This document shows positions 25,313 through 33,636 of a DNA stretch of 64,000 bases, one piece after another. The position numbers and the translations under genes are program-made. This DNA is from an uncultured Lachnospiraceae bacterium. GTDB taxonomy: Bacteria; Bacillota; Clostridia; Lachnospirales; Lachnospiraceae. The notes under the pieces are model-generated. The model worked only from the letters and a program-made list of their open reading frames with translations. It was not told the origin of the DNA and ran no database searches. The stretch is taken from positions 23,070-87,069 of the forward strand of contig CAKRWT010000009.1 of assembly GCA_934418125.1 (NCBI GenBank), given 5' to 3'. The stretch's first letter is position 1, and every line of letters begins with the position of its first letter.

Positions 25313-27733
25313 GTGAATTTTGACAGACAGGTAAAGGTATCCATAGGAAATAGTAGAAAATCAACTTTGTGGCCGGAAAGTACAATGCTCTGGTCTGAGT
25401 TCGTGGCAAGGCTTGCAAAGCCGGAACGGACTTCGGAAACTTTTGCTGAATATAAAGCACTGTCAAAACCAAAGCAGGAAGAACTGAAGGACGTAGGTGG
25501 TTTTGTCGGCGGAACCCTGCAGGGGAGCAGAAGAAAAAACGAGTCGGCGGGGGTAAGATACCTTGTCACATTAGATGCAGATACGATAGAACCAGGCGGT
25601 ACACAACGTGTTATTAACCGGGTGTCTTCACTGGGGTGTGCCTATGCAATTTATTCAACCAGGAAACATGAGGGAGCCTTACCACGATTGCGAATAATCG
25701 TTCCATTGGACAAGGAGTGCGGTCCGGAGGAGTATGAAGCCATAGCAAGAAAACTGGCAGATTTTATTGATATCAATATCTTTGACCCGACAACGTTTGA
25801 ACCAGTGAGATTAATGTACTGGCCAAGTTGCAGTAGTGATTCTGAGTTCGTATTCCTTTACGAGGACAAACCATTTCTATCTAAGCAAGGAATGCTCGGA
25901 CTTTATACGGACTGGCGGGATATCGAAGAGTGGCCGCAAGTACCGGGAGCAGTGAAACTCAGGGAGCGGAGTGCGAGAAAGCAGGGTGACCCTTTAAGTA
26001 AGAACGGAATAGTTGGAGCTTTCTGTAAAAGTTATGGCATTGAAGAAGCCATGGCAGTTTTTATTCCTGGAGTTTATGAACCGGCTGGGAATGACCGGTA
26101 TACCTTTTCGGGCGGTTCAACGGTGGGTGGAGCAGTTGTATACGAAGACAAGTTCCTTTATAGCCATCATGCCACCGACCCGTGTTCCGGTAAACTATGT
26201 AATGCCTTTGATATGGTAAGGATTCATCTGTTTGGGGACGAGGATGCAGAAAGCCTCCCGGATACCCCGACAAACCGGTTGCCCTCTTACGGAAGTATGT
26301 GCCGGTTCATATCGGACAGGGATGAAATTAAACAGATTATGATTCGTGAGAGACAGGAACAAGTATGCGGGGCATTTGGACAGCCAGAAAATGTAGGAAC
26401 CGATTATGACCCGCAGTGGATGAGTAGATTAAAAGTAAATCCTAATACCGGAAATCCGGTAAGCATACCGTATAATATGAAACTGATTATTGAGAATGAC
26501 CTGGCTATTTCGGGAAAGTTTTACTTTGATGAATTTGCAGACCGTGTGTATATAACAGGGACTTTGCCGTGGGATGACGGGCAGCGTGGCAGAAGAGTAT
26601 GGAACGATGGAGACGATGCGGCATTGAGAAACTATCTCTCAGATGTCTATAACATCAGTGGTAAGGAGAAAATAGCAGATTCACTTACAGAGATTATCCA
26701 GAAAAGAAAATGCCACCCATTGAGAGACTTCCTTGGAGGGCTCGTGTGGGACGGTGTACCAAGAGTAGATACCCTTCTTACGGATTATCTTGGGGCATCA
26801 GATACAGCTTATACGAGGGCTGTTATACGTAAATGTCTTGTGGCAGCGGTAGCAAGAGTGTTCCGACCTGGGATTAAGTTTGATAATATGATTATTCTTG
26901 CCGGCAGGCAGGGATTGGGAAAGAGTACCTTCTGGAACCGGTTAGGGCTTGACTGGTACTCCGACAGTTTAAGCACGTTTGAGGGTAAAGAGGCATCGGA
27001 ACTTTTGCAAGGGTACTGGATTATCGAGGTAGGAGAACTTGCGGGCTTAAATAAAGCAGAGATGAATACAATTAAGGGCTTTTTGAGCAAGCAGGAAGAT
27101 ATATACCGGGCACCTTTTGCCAGGCGGACAATGCCGCATCCGAGGAACTGTATATTAGTCGGGACGACAAATGATGCCGAGTTTTTACGTGATAAGACAG
27201 GAAACAGAAGATTCTGGCCGGTGGACCTTGGTAAGCAGGCACCCATAAAAAATGTGTGGACGGACCTTGCCGGGGAAGTACCCCAGATATGGGCTGAGGC
27301 GGTGGAATACTTTAAGAGGGCAGAGCCGCTATATATCGGGCAGCAACTGGAACAGATGGCTGTGGAGGCGCAGGAGGAACATCGGGAAAGTGACCCACGG
27401 GAGGGGGTAATTCTCAACTTCCTTGACACTTTGGTGCCGGAGGACTGGAACCGCCGCGATGAGGATAACAGGCGTACATTCTACATGAACATGGCGGCGA
27501 ATAAGCAGTTATGCACTGTGAAGAGAGACCGGATTTGTGCAGTGGAGCTGTGGTGCGAATGCTTTCGTCAGGATAAAGGACGGATGAAGAACTCCGATGC
27601 AAGGGAAATTAACAGTATTCTGCGGCATTTATCGGGGTGGGAGGAACTGAAAGGACCACGCGACACAGCGTCCTACGGCAAGCAACGGATATTTGTCTCA
27701 CTGGAGAGATACAAAAAGGGTCTACAAACTTAG
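25313..27733 (+). CDS. VapE-type primase-helicase
   Basis: This 806-residue replication protein combines an N-terminal primase-polymerase-like region (about 60-300; LVTLDAD and PRLRIIVPLD resemble AEP catalytic strands) with a C-terminal virulence-associated E helicase domain. Walker A GRQGLGKST is near residue 532, with EVGELAGL near 573 and a sensor-like GTTNDAEFL near 620. GTG is the start after GAAGAGA. It would prime and unwind phage DNA, and the candidate origin lies directly downstream. Confidence 0.9.
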   Translation: MNFDRQVKVSIGNSRKSTLWPESTMLWSEFVARLAKPERTSETFAEYKALSKPKQEELKDVGGFVGGTLQGSRRKNESAGVRYLVTLDADTIEPGGTQRVINRVSSLGCAYAIYSTRKHEGALPRLRIIVPLDKECGPEEYEAIARKLADFIDINIFDPTTFEPVRLMYWPSCSSDSEFVFLYEDKPFLSKQGMLGLYTDWRDIEEWPQVPGAVKLRERSARKQGDPLSKNGIVGAFCKSYGIEEAMAVFIPGVYEPAGNDRYTFSGGSTVGGAVVYEDKFLYSHHATDPCSGKLCNAFDMVRIHLFGDEDAESLPDTPTNRLPSYGSMCRFISDRDEIKQIMIRERQEQVCGAFGQPENVGTDYDPQWMSRLKVNPNTGNPVSIPYNMKLIIENDLAISGKFYFDEFADRVYITGTLPWDDGQRGRRVWNDGDDAALRNYLSDVYNISGKEKIADSLTEIIQKRKCHPLRDFLGGLVWDGVPRVDTLLTDYLGASDTAYTRAVIRKCLVAAVARVFRPGIKFDNMIILAGRQGLGKSTFWNRLGLDWYSDSLSTFEGKEASELLQGYWIIEVGELAGLNKAEMNTIKGFLSKQEDIYRAPFARRTMPHPRNCILVGTTNDAEFLRDKTGNRRFWPVDLGKQAPIKNVWTDLAGEVPQIWAEAVEYFKRAEPLYIGQQLEQMAVEAQEEHRESDPREGVILNFLDTLVPEDWNRRDEDNRRTFYMNMAANKQLCTVKRDRICAVELWCECFRQDKGRMKNSDAREINSILRHLSGWEELKGPRDTASYGKQRIFVSLERYKKGLQT

Positions 27734-27959
27734 CATGGAAAGACTATAAACTACAAAAAATTTGTAGGATAAAAAACTACAAAGCAACAAAGAACAACAA
27801 AAAAAATATTACTTTGTAGAGGGCACAAAGCCTTGGAAATACTGGATTACTACAATAACTACAATTATTTATATAAATAATAATATATAAAAAATAGAGG
27901 GGATAAATACCCCCTATACGTGGGGTGTATATACGCGTACGCGCGCGAGGGGATTGTAG
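27722..27959. repeat. Candidate phage replication origin with CTACAA/TTGTAG iterons
   Basis: Eight copies of one hexamer in both orientations occur in 238 bases: CTACAA at 27722, 27751, 27777, 27850 and 27859, and TTGTAG at 27762, 27814 and 27954. An extremely AT-rich block (about 27862-27897) follows the fifth direct copy. The stretch has no protein gene and lies between replication genes, so it is a good origin candidate. Confidence 0.55.
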
Positions 27960-27980
27960 CACGGTTGGGAAAGGGAAAAG

Positions 27981-28316
27981 ATGAGCGAAAAGGAACTGGA
28001 GAAAAAATTTACAGAGACTGTCAGGAAAGCGGGAGGAAAGGCTTATAAATTTGTATCGCCTGGTACGTCAGGTGTGCCTGACAGATTGGTTGTGATGCCG
28101 GGGAACAATATCGGGTTTGTTGAACTGAAAGCTTCAGGAAAGAAGCCAAGACCAGAACAGTGTTATCAACAGAGAGTACTTGAAAATCTTGGCTGTTATG
28201 TATGTGTGCTAGATAATCCGGAGCTGATAGATACCGTGATTGCTGAAATAAGTCACTACCAGGAAGATGCAAATCTTGCATTGGCACAGATACTGGAGGC
28301 AGGAGGGCTTGTATGA
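27981..28316 (+). CDS. VRR-NUC domain nuclease
   Basis: This 111-residue stand-alone VRR-NUC protein has the PD-(D/E)XK-like core: KFVSPGTSGVPDRLVV (residues 25-40) with the catalytic Asp, and GFVELKASGKKPRPEQ with E and K. Phage VRR-NUC proteins pair with the SNF2-type helicase encoded next and are thought to process branched DNA. Its stop overlaps the helicase ATG. Confidence 0.92.
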   Translation: MSEKELEKKFTETVRKAGGKAYKFVSPGTSGVPDRLVVMPGNNIGFVELKASGKKPRPEQCYQQRVLENLGCYVCVLDNPELIDTVIAEISHYQEDANLALAQILEAGGLV

Positions 28317-29719
28317 AGTTTGAACCGCACGATTACCAGCGTTATTGCATCACAAGGATTTTGCAATCAGACAAACTGGCACTGTTCCTGGAACCGGGAC
28401 TTGGAAAAACGATTATTACTATGACTGCAGTCAATGACCTGAGGTACAACCGCTTTTTAATCCGGAAATGCCTTGTTATCGCGCCAAAGAAGGTTGCGGA
28501 GGATACCTGGACAAGGGAGCAGGCAAAGTGGGATCATCTAAAACTTTTACGGGTAGTAAGGGTATTGGGAAGCCAGACAAAGAGGATAAGGGCATTGAAT
28601 AGCCCGGGGGACATTTATGTGATAAACCGGGAAAATGTACAGTGGCTTGTAGAGTATTACCGGAACGACTGGCCGTTTGACATGGTGGTAATTGACGAGA
28701 TGAGTAATTTTAAGTCGCATCAGGCAAAACGGTTCAAAGCATTGAAAAGCGTGAGAAACCATATTTCACGGATTATCGGGCTGACAGGAACACCGGCACC
28801 AAACGGATTGATGGACTTGTGGGCACAAATTTACCTGTTAGATAAAGGGCAGCGGCTTGGAAAAACTATCACGGAATACAGGAACACCTACTTTGTACCG
28901 GGTTCAAGAAATGCACAAGTAGTGTTTTCTTATGAGCCGATACCGGGAGCGGACGAAGTCATACAGGACAAGATACGTGATATCTGTGTAAGCCTTTCCG
29001 CAGCAGATTACTTAACCCTGCCACCGTGTATCACGGATACCCGGTACGTACAGTTGGATTCCAAGGCGCAGAAGGCTTACAGTACGATGGAAAAAGAGAG
29101 GATACTCGAAGTACCGGAGGGAAATCTGGATGCCGGTAGTGCAGCCGTGCTAGGCAATAAACTTCTGCAGCTTGCTAATGGGGCTGTATATGTGAATGAG
29201 TTGACGGATGAAAACGAATCAAAGAAAGAACGGGTATATGCAGAAATACATACTTGTAAACTAGAGGCTTTTGGAGAGTTGGTGGAGTCTTTACAGGGGC
29301 AGCACATGCTTGTCTTTTACAACTTTCAGCATGATAAAGTGAGGATTCTTAGGTATCTGGAAAAGTCTGGTCTTAGGATTGGGGAGTTAAAATCTGCGGA
29401 AGATATAGCAGAGTGGAATTCAGGGAAAATGGATATGCTGCTTGCGCACCCAGCTAGTGCGGCATACGGACTAAATCTTCAGGATGGAGGAAATCATGTA
29501 ATCTGGTTTGGTCTTAATTGGTCACTGGAACTGTATGACCAGGCAAACGCCAGGTTATACAGGCAAGGGCAGGGGAAGACGGTGTTCATACATCATCTGG
29601 CAGTAGTTGGCAGCGTGGACGAGGATGTACTTGCTTGTCTGAATGAAAAGGGAAATCATCAGAAGGCACTTATGACGGCCCTGAAAACAAGAGTAGAGAA
29701 ATGCAGAGGGAAGGAGTAA
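28313..29719 (+). CDS. SNF2-like DEAD/DEAH-box helicase
   Basis: This 468-residue superfamily 2 enzyme has all main motifs: Walker A EPGLGKT (near 24), the DEAH-box variant VIDEMSNF (near 127), motif III LTGTPAPNGL, and motif VI ARLYRQGQ near 428. It lacks additional domains. Translation is coupled to the VRR-NUC gene by a four-base overlap, and the pair likely acts in replication or recombination of phage DNA. Confidence 0.93.
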   Translation: MKFEPHDYQRYCITRILQSDKLALFLEPGLGKTIITMTAVNDLRYNRFLIRKCLVIAPKKVAEDTWTREQAKWDHLKLLRVVRVLGSQTKRIRALNSPGDIYVINRENVQWLVEYYRNDWPFDMVVIDEMSNFKSHQAKRFKALKSVRNHISRIIGLTGTPAPNGLMDLWAQIYLLDKGQRLGKTITEYRNTYFVPGSRNAQVVFSYEPIPGADEVIQDKIRDICVSLSAADYLTLPPCITDTRYVQLDSKAQKAYSTMEKERILEVPEGNLDAGSAAVLGNKLLQLANGAVYVNELTDENESKKERVYAEIHTCKLEAFGELVESLQGQHMLVFYNFQHDKVRILRYLEKSGLRIGELKSAEDIAEWNSGKMDMLLAHPASAAYGLNLQDGGNHVIWFGLNWSLELYDQANARLYRQGQGKTVFIHHLAVVGSVDEDVLACLNEKGNHQKALMTALKTRVEKCRGKE

Positions 29720-29723
29720 AAAG

Positions 29724-30926
29724 ATGGAGACTTTTGATAAGTTGTCAGTAGCTATAAGGGATCTTGATTTTGTTGATCTGGACAGAGAAATCAAGCGGAC
29801 CATGAGACGGTCAGCGAAGGATGTAATACAGATCGGTTATATGCTGAAACAGATGAGGGATAAGAAGCTGTGGGAAGTCCAGTACAGCTGCCTGGACGAG
29901 TATCTGAAGCAGGAGCTTGGAATTGATTATACAGCGGCTAGCAGATTTATGAATCTGAACAGCAAATACAGCTTGCGAGGGAACAGCATGGAAATTGCGG
30001 CAGAGTATGCAAATTACAGCCAGGGATTGTTGATTGAGATGCTGAGTATGCCGCCGGAGTTAGAGGAGAAAGTAACACCCGAAATGACAGTAAAACAGGT
30101 CCGGGAGATAAAAAGATCGGCAAAGCCGAAGAAGGAGCCCGTACCAAAAACAGCCGAAGTAATAGTCGATGGGGAGTATCGGGAGGTCGATGAAAAGAAA
30201 GATGAAATAGTTGCGACGTCGCAATCCCCGGATAAGGGCAATGACAAACCGAGAAAGTGCATTACCGGGATGTCAAAACATGGTTCTTGCGTATGCTGTG
30301 GTGTTGATGGAATACAGTGTTGCGCACAGTGCGGGGAAGACTGCAACAGCAGGTGTGGGTGGCTCCCGGAGCGATCAGATAAACAGGAGACGCCGGACGA
30401 CGAGCTGTCTAAGCTGCGGAAGTTACTGTGCGAGAAGAAAAAGGAGCTGGATGAATGTGTGAAGATCGATAAGGTGGATCCGCTTCCGGAAGGATATGTG
30501 TATGAGCGTAAAATCATAGTCGGGGCGCTGGCGGGTATGCTGTACGAATTGGAGGACGCGGCAGAACAACCGAAGCAGGAACCAGAACAAATGGAACTTC
30601 CCTTGCTGAAGAATAACGATCAGCGTAAAGAATGGCTTGAAAAATATAGAGACTGGGGGCTGTGGTATCACGACGAGCACATAGATGTTAATTATTACAA
30701 ATACGATTTTAACGATGGCAGTCGACTGGTAGTGACAGAATATCCACAACGACATTGTTACTGGAAAAAAGGCAAAGAAGATCAGTACTATTATCATCTG
30801 TTGGAGAAAAGATATAAAGGGTATGGTGATATCGTTTATGACAGGCAGTACAATAACAGCACGGATTCAGAGACATATCTGGTGAATTTTTTAAAGAACC
30901 TTCAGAAGGGAGACAAAAAAGCTTGA
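29724..30926 (+). CDS. Phage protein with HTH-like N-terminus and Cys-rich centre
   Basis: This 400-residue protein starts with a region resembling plasmid/ICE regulatory proteins (DVIQIGYMLKQMRDKKLW ... YTAASRFMNLNSKYS ... MTVKQVREIKRS, about 30-130). It continues with a Lys/Glu/Pro linker, a Cys cluster (CVCCGVDGIQCCAQCGEDC, about 191-209), a short coil and a Tyr-rich C-terminal domain (about 300-395). The family is not identified; a DNA-binding role is suggested by layout. Its stop overlaps the next start. Confidence 0.65.
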   Translation: METFDKLSVAIRDLDFVDLDREIKRTMRRSAKDVIQIGYMLKQMRDKKLWEVQYSCLDEYLKQELGIDYTAASRFMNLNSKYSLRGNSMEIAAEYANYSQGLLIEMLSMPPELEEKVTPEMTVKQVREIKRSAKPKKEPVPKTAEVIVDGEYREVDEKKDEIVATSQSPDKGNDKPRKCITGMSKHGSCVCCGVDGIQCCAQCGEDCNSRCGWLPERSDKQETPDDELSKLRKLLCEKKKELDECVKIDKVDPLPEGYVYERKIIVGALAGMLYELEDAAEQPKQEPEQMELPLLKNNDQRKEWLEKYRDWGLWYHDEHIDVNYYKYDFNDGSRLVVTEYPQRHCYWKKGKEDQYYYHLLEKRYKGYGDIVYDRQYNNSTDSETYLVNFLKNLQKGDKKA

Positions 30927-31297
30927 AAGTGATTAAGTATATTTGTGATAGGTGTAACCGGGAAATAGAGGGTAGGTTCTTCGGAATAGTACCGGAATTA
31001 TTAGATCCGAAAAACCCAGAAGTGCTATCGAATGATTACCTGGATGACCCAGTAAGCGCAGAGCAGTCCGGCAGGCATTATTGCAGAGCGTGTGCAGAAA
31101 AGATAATCCGGTATGCAAACTCTGTACCGGCGAGGGAGAACCCGGAGTTTAAAAAAGCAGTAGACGACATGGTTCAAAGTGCAAAGACGCAAAAGCCGGC
31201 AAAAAAAAAACAAACTGAGCGAGCGGGAAGTACGGTCAATGATCGATGCTGGCAGGACAGTAAAAGAGATAGCAGAGCATTTCGGGGTAACATATAA
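30923..31297 (+). CDS. Zinc-finger-like phage protein, frame broken after an A10 run
   Basis: This 124-residue frame has two CxxC pairs (YICDRCNREI at 7-16, YCRACAEKI at 51-59) that could bind zinc. After the ten-A run at 31201-31210 the predicted residues look random (TERAGSTVNDRCW). Removing one A would fuse it in frame to the helix-turn-helix protein at 31179-31493 as one protein of 189 residues. Either an indel or slippage-controlled expression is likely. Confidence 0.6.
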   Translation: MKVIKYICDRCNREIEGRFFGIVPELLDPKNPEVLSNDYLDDPVSAEQSGRHYCRACAEKIIRYANSVPARENPEFKKAVDDMVQSAKTQKPAKKKQTERAGSTVNDRCWQDSKRDSRAFRGNI

Positions 31298-31493
31298 TGC
31301 GGTTTACGGTTACGTCAAAAGGCACGGCCTAGCGAGACAGGATGAGCCGGTGGAATGCACAGAAAAAGTGATGGCAACGTGTGCGTATGCCGGTAAGGCG
31401 GGAAATACGGTTATATGTGATTATCTTGGAATCACCGGAAAGGTAAGGAACTGTACATCGCGGGCCTGTACCGAGTATAAGCCAGTAAGATGA
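31179..31493 (+). CDS. Phage HTH protein, probably the second half of the preceding gene
   Basis: This 104-residue frame encodes a helix-turn-helix (SMIDAGRTVKEIAEHFGVT then NAVYGYVKRHGL) and a Cys-containing C-terminus (CAYAGKAGNTVICDYLGITG, then CTSRACTEY) that is common in Firmicutes phage regulators. The GTG at 31179 has no ribosome site. An ATG at 31238 after GGGAAG is possible. It overlaps the preceding frame by 119 bases, best explained by a one-base shift in the A10 run. Confidence 0.6.
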   Translation: MQRRKSRQKKNKLSEREVRSMIDAGRTVKEIAEHFGVTYNAVYGYVKRHGLARQDEPVECTEKVMATCAYAGKAGNTVICDYLGITGKVRNCTSRACTEYKPVR

Positions 31494-31610
31494 AGATGTT
31501 AGCACGACTCCAGGCGGAAACCGAAAAATGCAAAAAATAATGCTTGCGTTTCGCTGACTTAATATCGCTATGATAGATATATAGACTTACAGAGAGGGAG
31601 GTTTTTGGGT

Positions 31611-32027
31611 TTGAGTGAAACTGAAGAAAAGAAAGAATATCTTCGTAGCTACGAAAAGGCTGTACGGCAGATGGAGCGGAGTGCCGAAAAAATAAAGGAG
31701 ATGCGGCTGGGGCAGGTCATACCGGCGGCGGATAACGATGGCATGCCCCACGCACACAATGCCACAGATCTATCTGGGTACGCGGCGTTGTTGGATGCGG
31801 CAGAGCGACAATATATGTCTGACCGATATCAAAGGCTTAAAATTTGCAAAGAGATCACAGATAAAATAGAGCGCATGGACAATGAGGACGAAAAAGATGT
31901 CCTGACCTATCGATATATCCGGTTGATGAAATGGGAGAGCATTGCGGTCAGAATAAACTGTAGTTGGAAGCAGGTGCACAGAATCCATTCCAAGGCGTTG
32001 AATAATTTTAAATTAGACATAGAATGA
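31611..32027 (+). CDS. DUF1492/ArpU-like late transcription regulator
   Basis: This 138-residue protein resembles sigma-region-4-like phage regulators (ArpU/DUF1492). A helical N-terminus (EYLRSYEKAVRQME) is followed by a C-terminal helix-turn-helix (YRYIRLMKWESIAVRINCSWKQVHRIHSKALN). Such proteins switch on packaging and structural genes, and this one directly precedes them. The TTG at 31611 is preferred since GGGAGG lies nine bases upstream; another TTG at 31605 is closer. Confidence 0.8.
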   Translation: MSETEEKKEYLRSYEKAVRQMERSAEKIKEMRLGQVIPAADNDGMPHAHNATDLSGYAALLDAAERQYMSDRYQRLKICKEITDKIERMDNEDEKDVLTYRYIRLMKWESIAVRINCSWKQVHRIHSKALNNFKLDIE

Positions 32028-32111
32028 CACACTATATCTGTGCTACAGTGTATACATGTAAAGCAATCCAAGAGAGCCAAAGAGCCGATTGTTTACAATG
32101 CTATGACCAAG

Positions 32112-32145
32112 GGAGCACTGTCAATATGACGGTAGCTCCTTTTTA
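32112..32145 (+). terminator. Terminator before the packaging genes
   Basis: GGAGC-ACTGTC (32112-32122) pairs with GACGGT-A-GCTCC (32128-32139), followed by TTTTTA. It would stop early transcription before the terminase genes, so late expression needs either antitermination or a promoter after it. Confidence 0.75.
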
Positions 32146-32167
32146 TGTACCGGAAGGAGGTGGCAGT

Positions 32168-32668
32168 ATGGCATTGACAGCCAAACAGAAAAGATTTTGC
32201 GAAGAATATCTGATTGACCTTAACGCCACACAGGCAGCCATCCGAGCGGGGTATAAACAGTCAGATTACACAGACACGAATGCAAACAAGCTACTAGATA
32301 ATACTAGCGTAGCAGAGACAATTGCAAGGGCAATGGCAGAGAGATCAAAGCGTTGTGGCATCAGCCAGGATAGAGTTGTAAACGAACTGGCGAAAATAGC
32401 ATTTTTAAATGCAAGCAACCTTATCAATACCGAAGATGGTACCGTAAAAGAGGATGCAACAGAAGATGATCTTGCTTGCATCCAGTCTGTTAAGGTAAAA
32501 ACGTCCAGTTCGGAAACCGGGTACAGTGAGGAACGAGAGATTAAAGTCGGAGATAAGCTCAAAGCCCTGGAACTGCTCGGTAAGCATCTTGGCATGTTTA
32601 AGGATAATGTGGATGTCAATCTGACAGTACCAGTCATGTTTTCAGGGGAGGATCAGTTGGAGGAGTAG
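32168..32668 (+). CDS. terS: Terminase small subunit
   Basis: This 166-residue protein has the Terminase_2 N-terminus LTAKQKRFCEEYLIDLNATQAAIRAGYK (about residues 3-31), the DNA-binding helix-turn-helix region, followed by an oligomerisation part ending KALELLGKHLGMFKD. TerS recognises phage DNA for packaging. The ATG at 32168 follows GGAGG by eight bases. The partner terL is unusually not adjacent; a cargo gene intervenes. Confidence 0.93.
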   Translation: MALTAKQKRFCEEYLIDLNATQAAIRAGYKQSDYTDTNANKLLDNTSVAETIARAMAERSKRCGISQDRVVNELAKIAFLNASNLINTEDGTVKEDATEDDLACIQSVKVKTSSSETGYSEEREIKVGDKLKALELLGKHLGMFKDNVDVNLTVPVMFSGEDQLEE

Positions 32669-32704
32669 CACTTACAATAGATTCCCAACCTACAGAATAC
32701 CTGC

Positions 32705-32733
32705 TTGTAGCAATTTTTCTTTTGCCGTATAAT
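32705..32733 (+). promoter_or_regulatory. Private promoter of the TIR-like cargo gene
   Basis: TTGTAG (32705-32710) and a perfect TATAAT (32728-32733) are 17 bases apart. The start codon at 32755 follows with AGGAGG between, so the gene can be read in the lysogen independently of late genes. Confidence 0.7.
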
Positions 32734-32754
32734 AAAGCAAAAGGAGGATTTGTG

Positions 32755-33624
32755 ATGGATAAAAAGGATGAAAAACAGGGAAAAAAATGTTTTATAATTA
32801 CTCCGATAGGTGATGAAAATTCAGATACATTCAGAAAGGCAAAGGGAGTGATAGAGAGTGTAATCAAACCTATATTGATGGAATATGGCTTTAATGAAAC
32901 GAAACCAGCGTATGAAATTAATGAATCTGGGAAAATAGGACAACAAGTCATTGAGCATATAGTTAATGACGATTTAGTTGTAGCAAATTTAACAGGAAAC
33001 AATCCTAATGTTATGTATGAACTGGCAGTGCGGCATATGACAGGGAAGCCAATTATAAATATATGCGAAAGCGGAACAAAGTTACCATTTGACATAATAG
33101 ATGATAGAACAATTTTCTTTGTTAATGACATGCTTGGTGTTCAAGAATTAAGGACAAAGCTATTATGTTTTATGGAAGAACTTAAATTAGATAGGGAATA
33201 TACCTCAAATCCTATTCTGAGTTTCACAAAAACACAATTAAATTTTCCAGAAGTAAGTTCGATGATGCATCATTTGGAGCAGATACATAGGAATTTAGGG
33301 ACGGTATTATTTAATCAGCTTCCAAAGGAAAAAAGAAAAGTATGGGTAAGGGTAATTTTATATAGCAAGAAAGGTTTTATAAAACAAGAACATGATATTA
33401 TAAAATTGTGCATTGATATTGCAACCAGGTTTCAAGAGATGGAATATTATTTTGATGCAAAGAATACGGGTACAGACTTATTCTTAGGAGAATTGTCTTT
33501 TGTGTCGGCGAATCCTAGTACTTTATTATTAGAAGATCTTGAGGATATAGTCAAAAGAGTATGTGAGAATTGTGGTATGGATCCTGTTATTGAATTAACT
33601 AATAATATATTACAACAGGAGTAA
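32755..33624 (+). CDS. TIR/nucleoside deoxyribosyltransferase-like cargo protein
   Basis: This 289-residue protein opens with KKCFIITPIGDENSD, a typical first strand and loop of the TIR/DRHyd superfamily. It continues with NDDLVVANLTGNNPNVMYEL (about 80-99), where the NPN and the Glu of YEL match the nucleotide-binding and catalytic motif. The C-terminal 150 residues are unrecognised. The superfamily cleaves NAD or nucleosides, often in defence. The gene is clearly more AT-rich than its neighbours, has its own promoter, and separates terS from terL, so it looks acquired. Confidence 0.75.
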   Translation: MDKKDEKQGKKCFIITPIGDENSDTFRKAKGVIESVIKPILMEYGFNETKPAYEINESGKIGQQVIEHIVNDDLVVANLTGNNPNVMYELAVRHMTGKPIINICESGTKLPFDIIDDRTIFFVNDMLGVQELRTKLLCFMEELKLDREYTSNPILSFTKTQLNFPEVSSMMHHLEQIHRNLGTVLFNQLPKEKRKVWVRVILYSKKGFIKQEHDIIKLCIDIATRFQEMEYYFDAKNTGTDLFLGELSFVSANPSTLLLEDLEDIVKRVCENCGMDPVIELTNNILQQE

Positions 33625-33636
33625 ATGTAGTAACAT

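Noticed and set aside
31490..31540. A 16-codon frame overlapping the stop of the HTH gene
   Set aside because: It is very short, without a recognisable product; the ATGA overlap alone is weak evidence.
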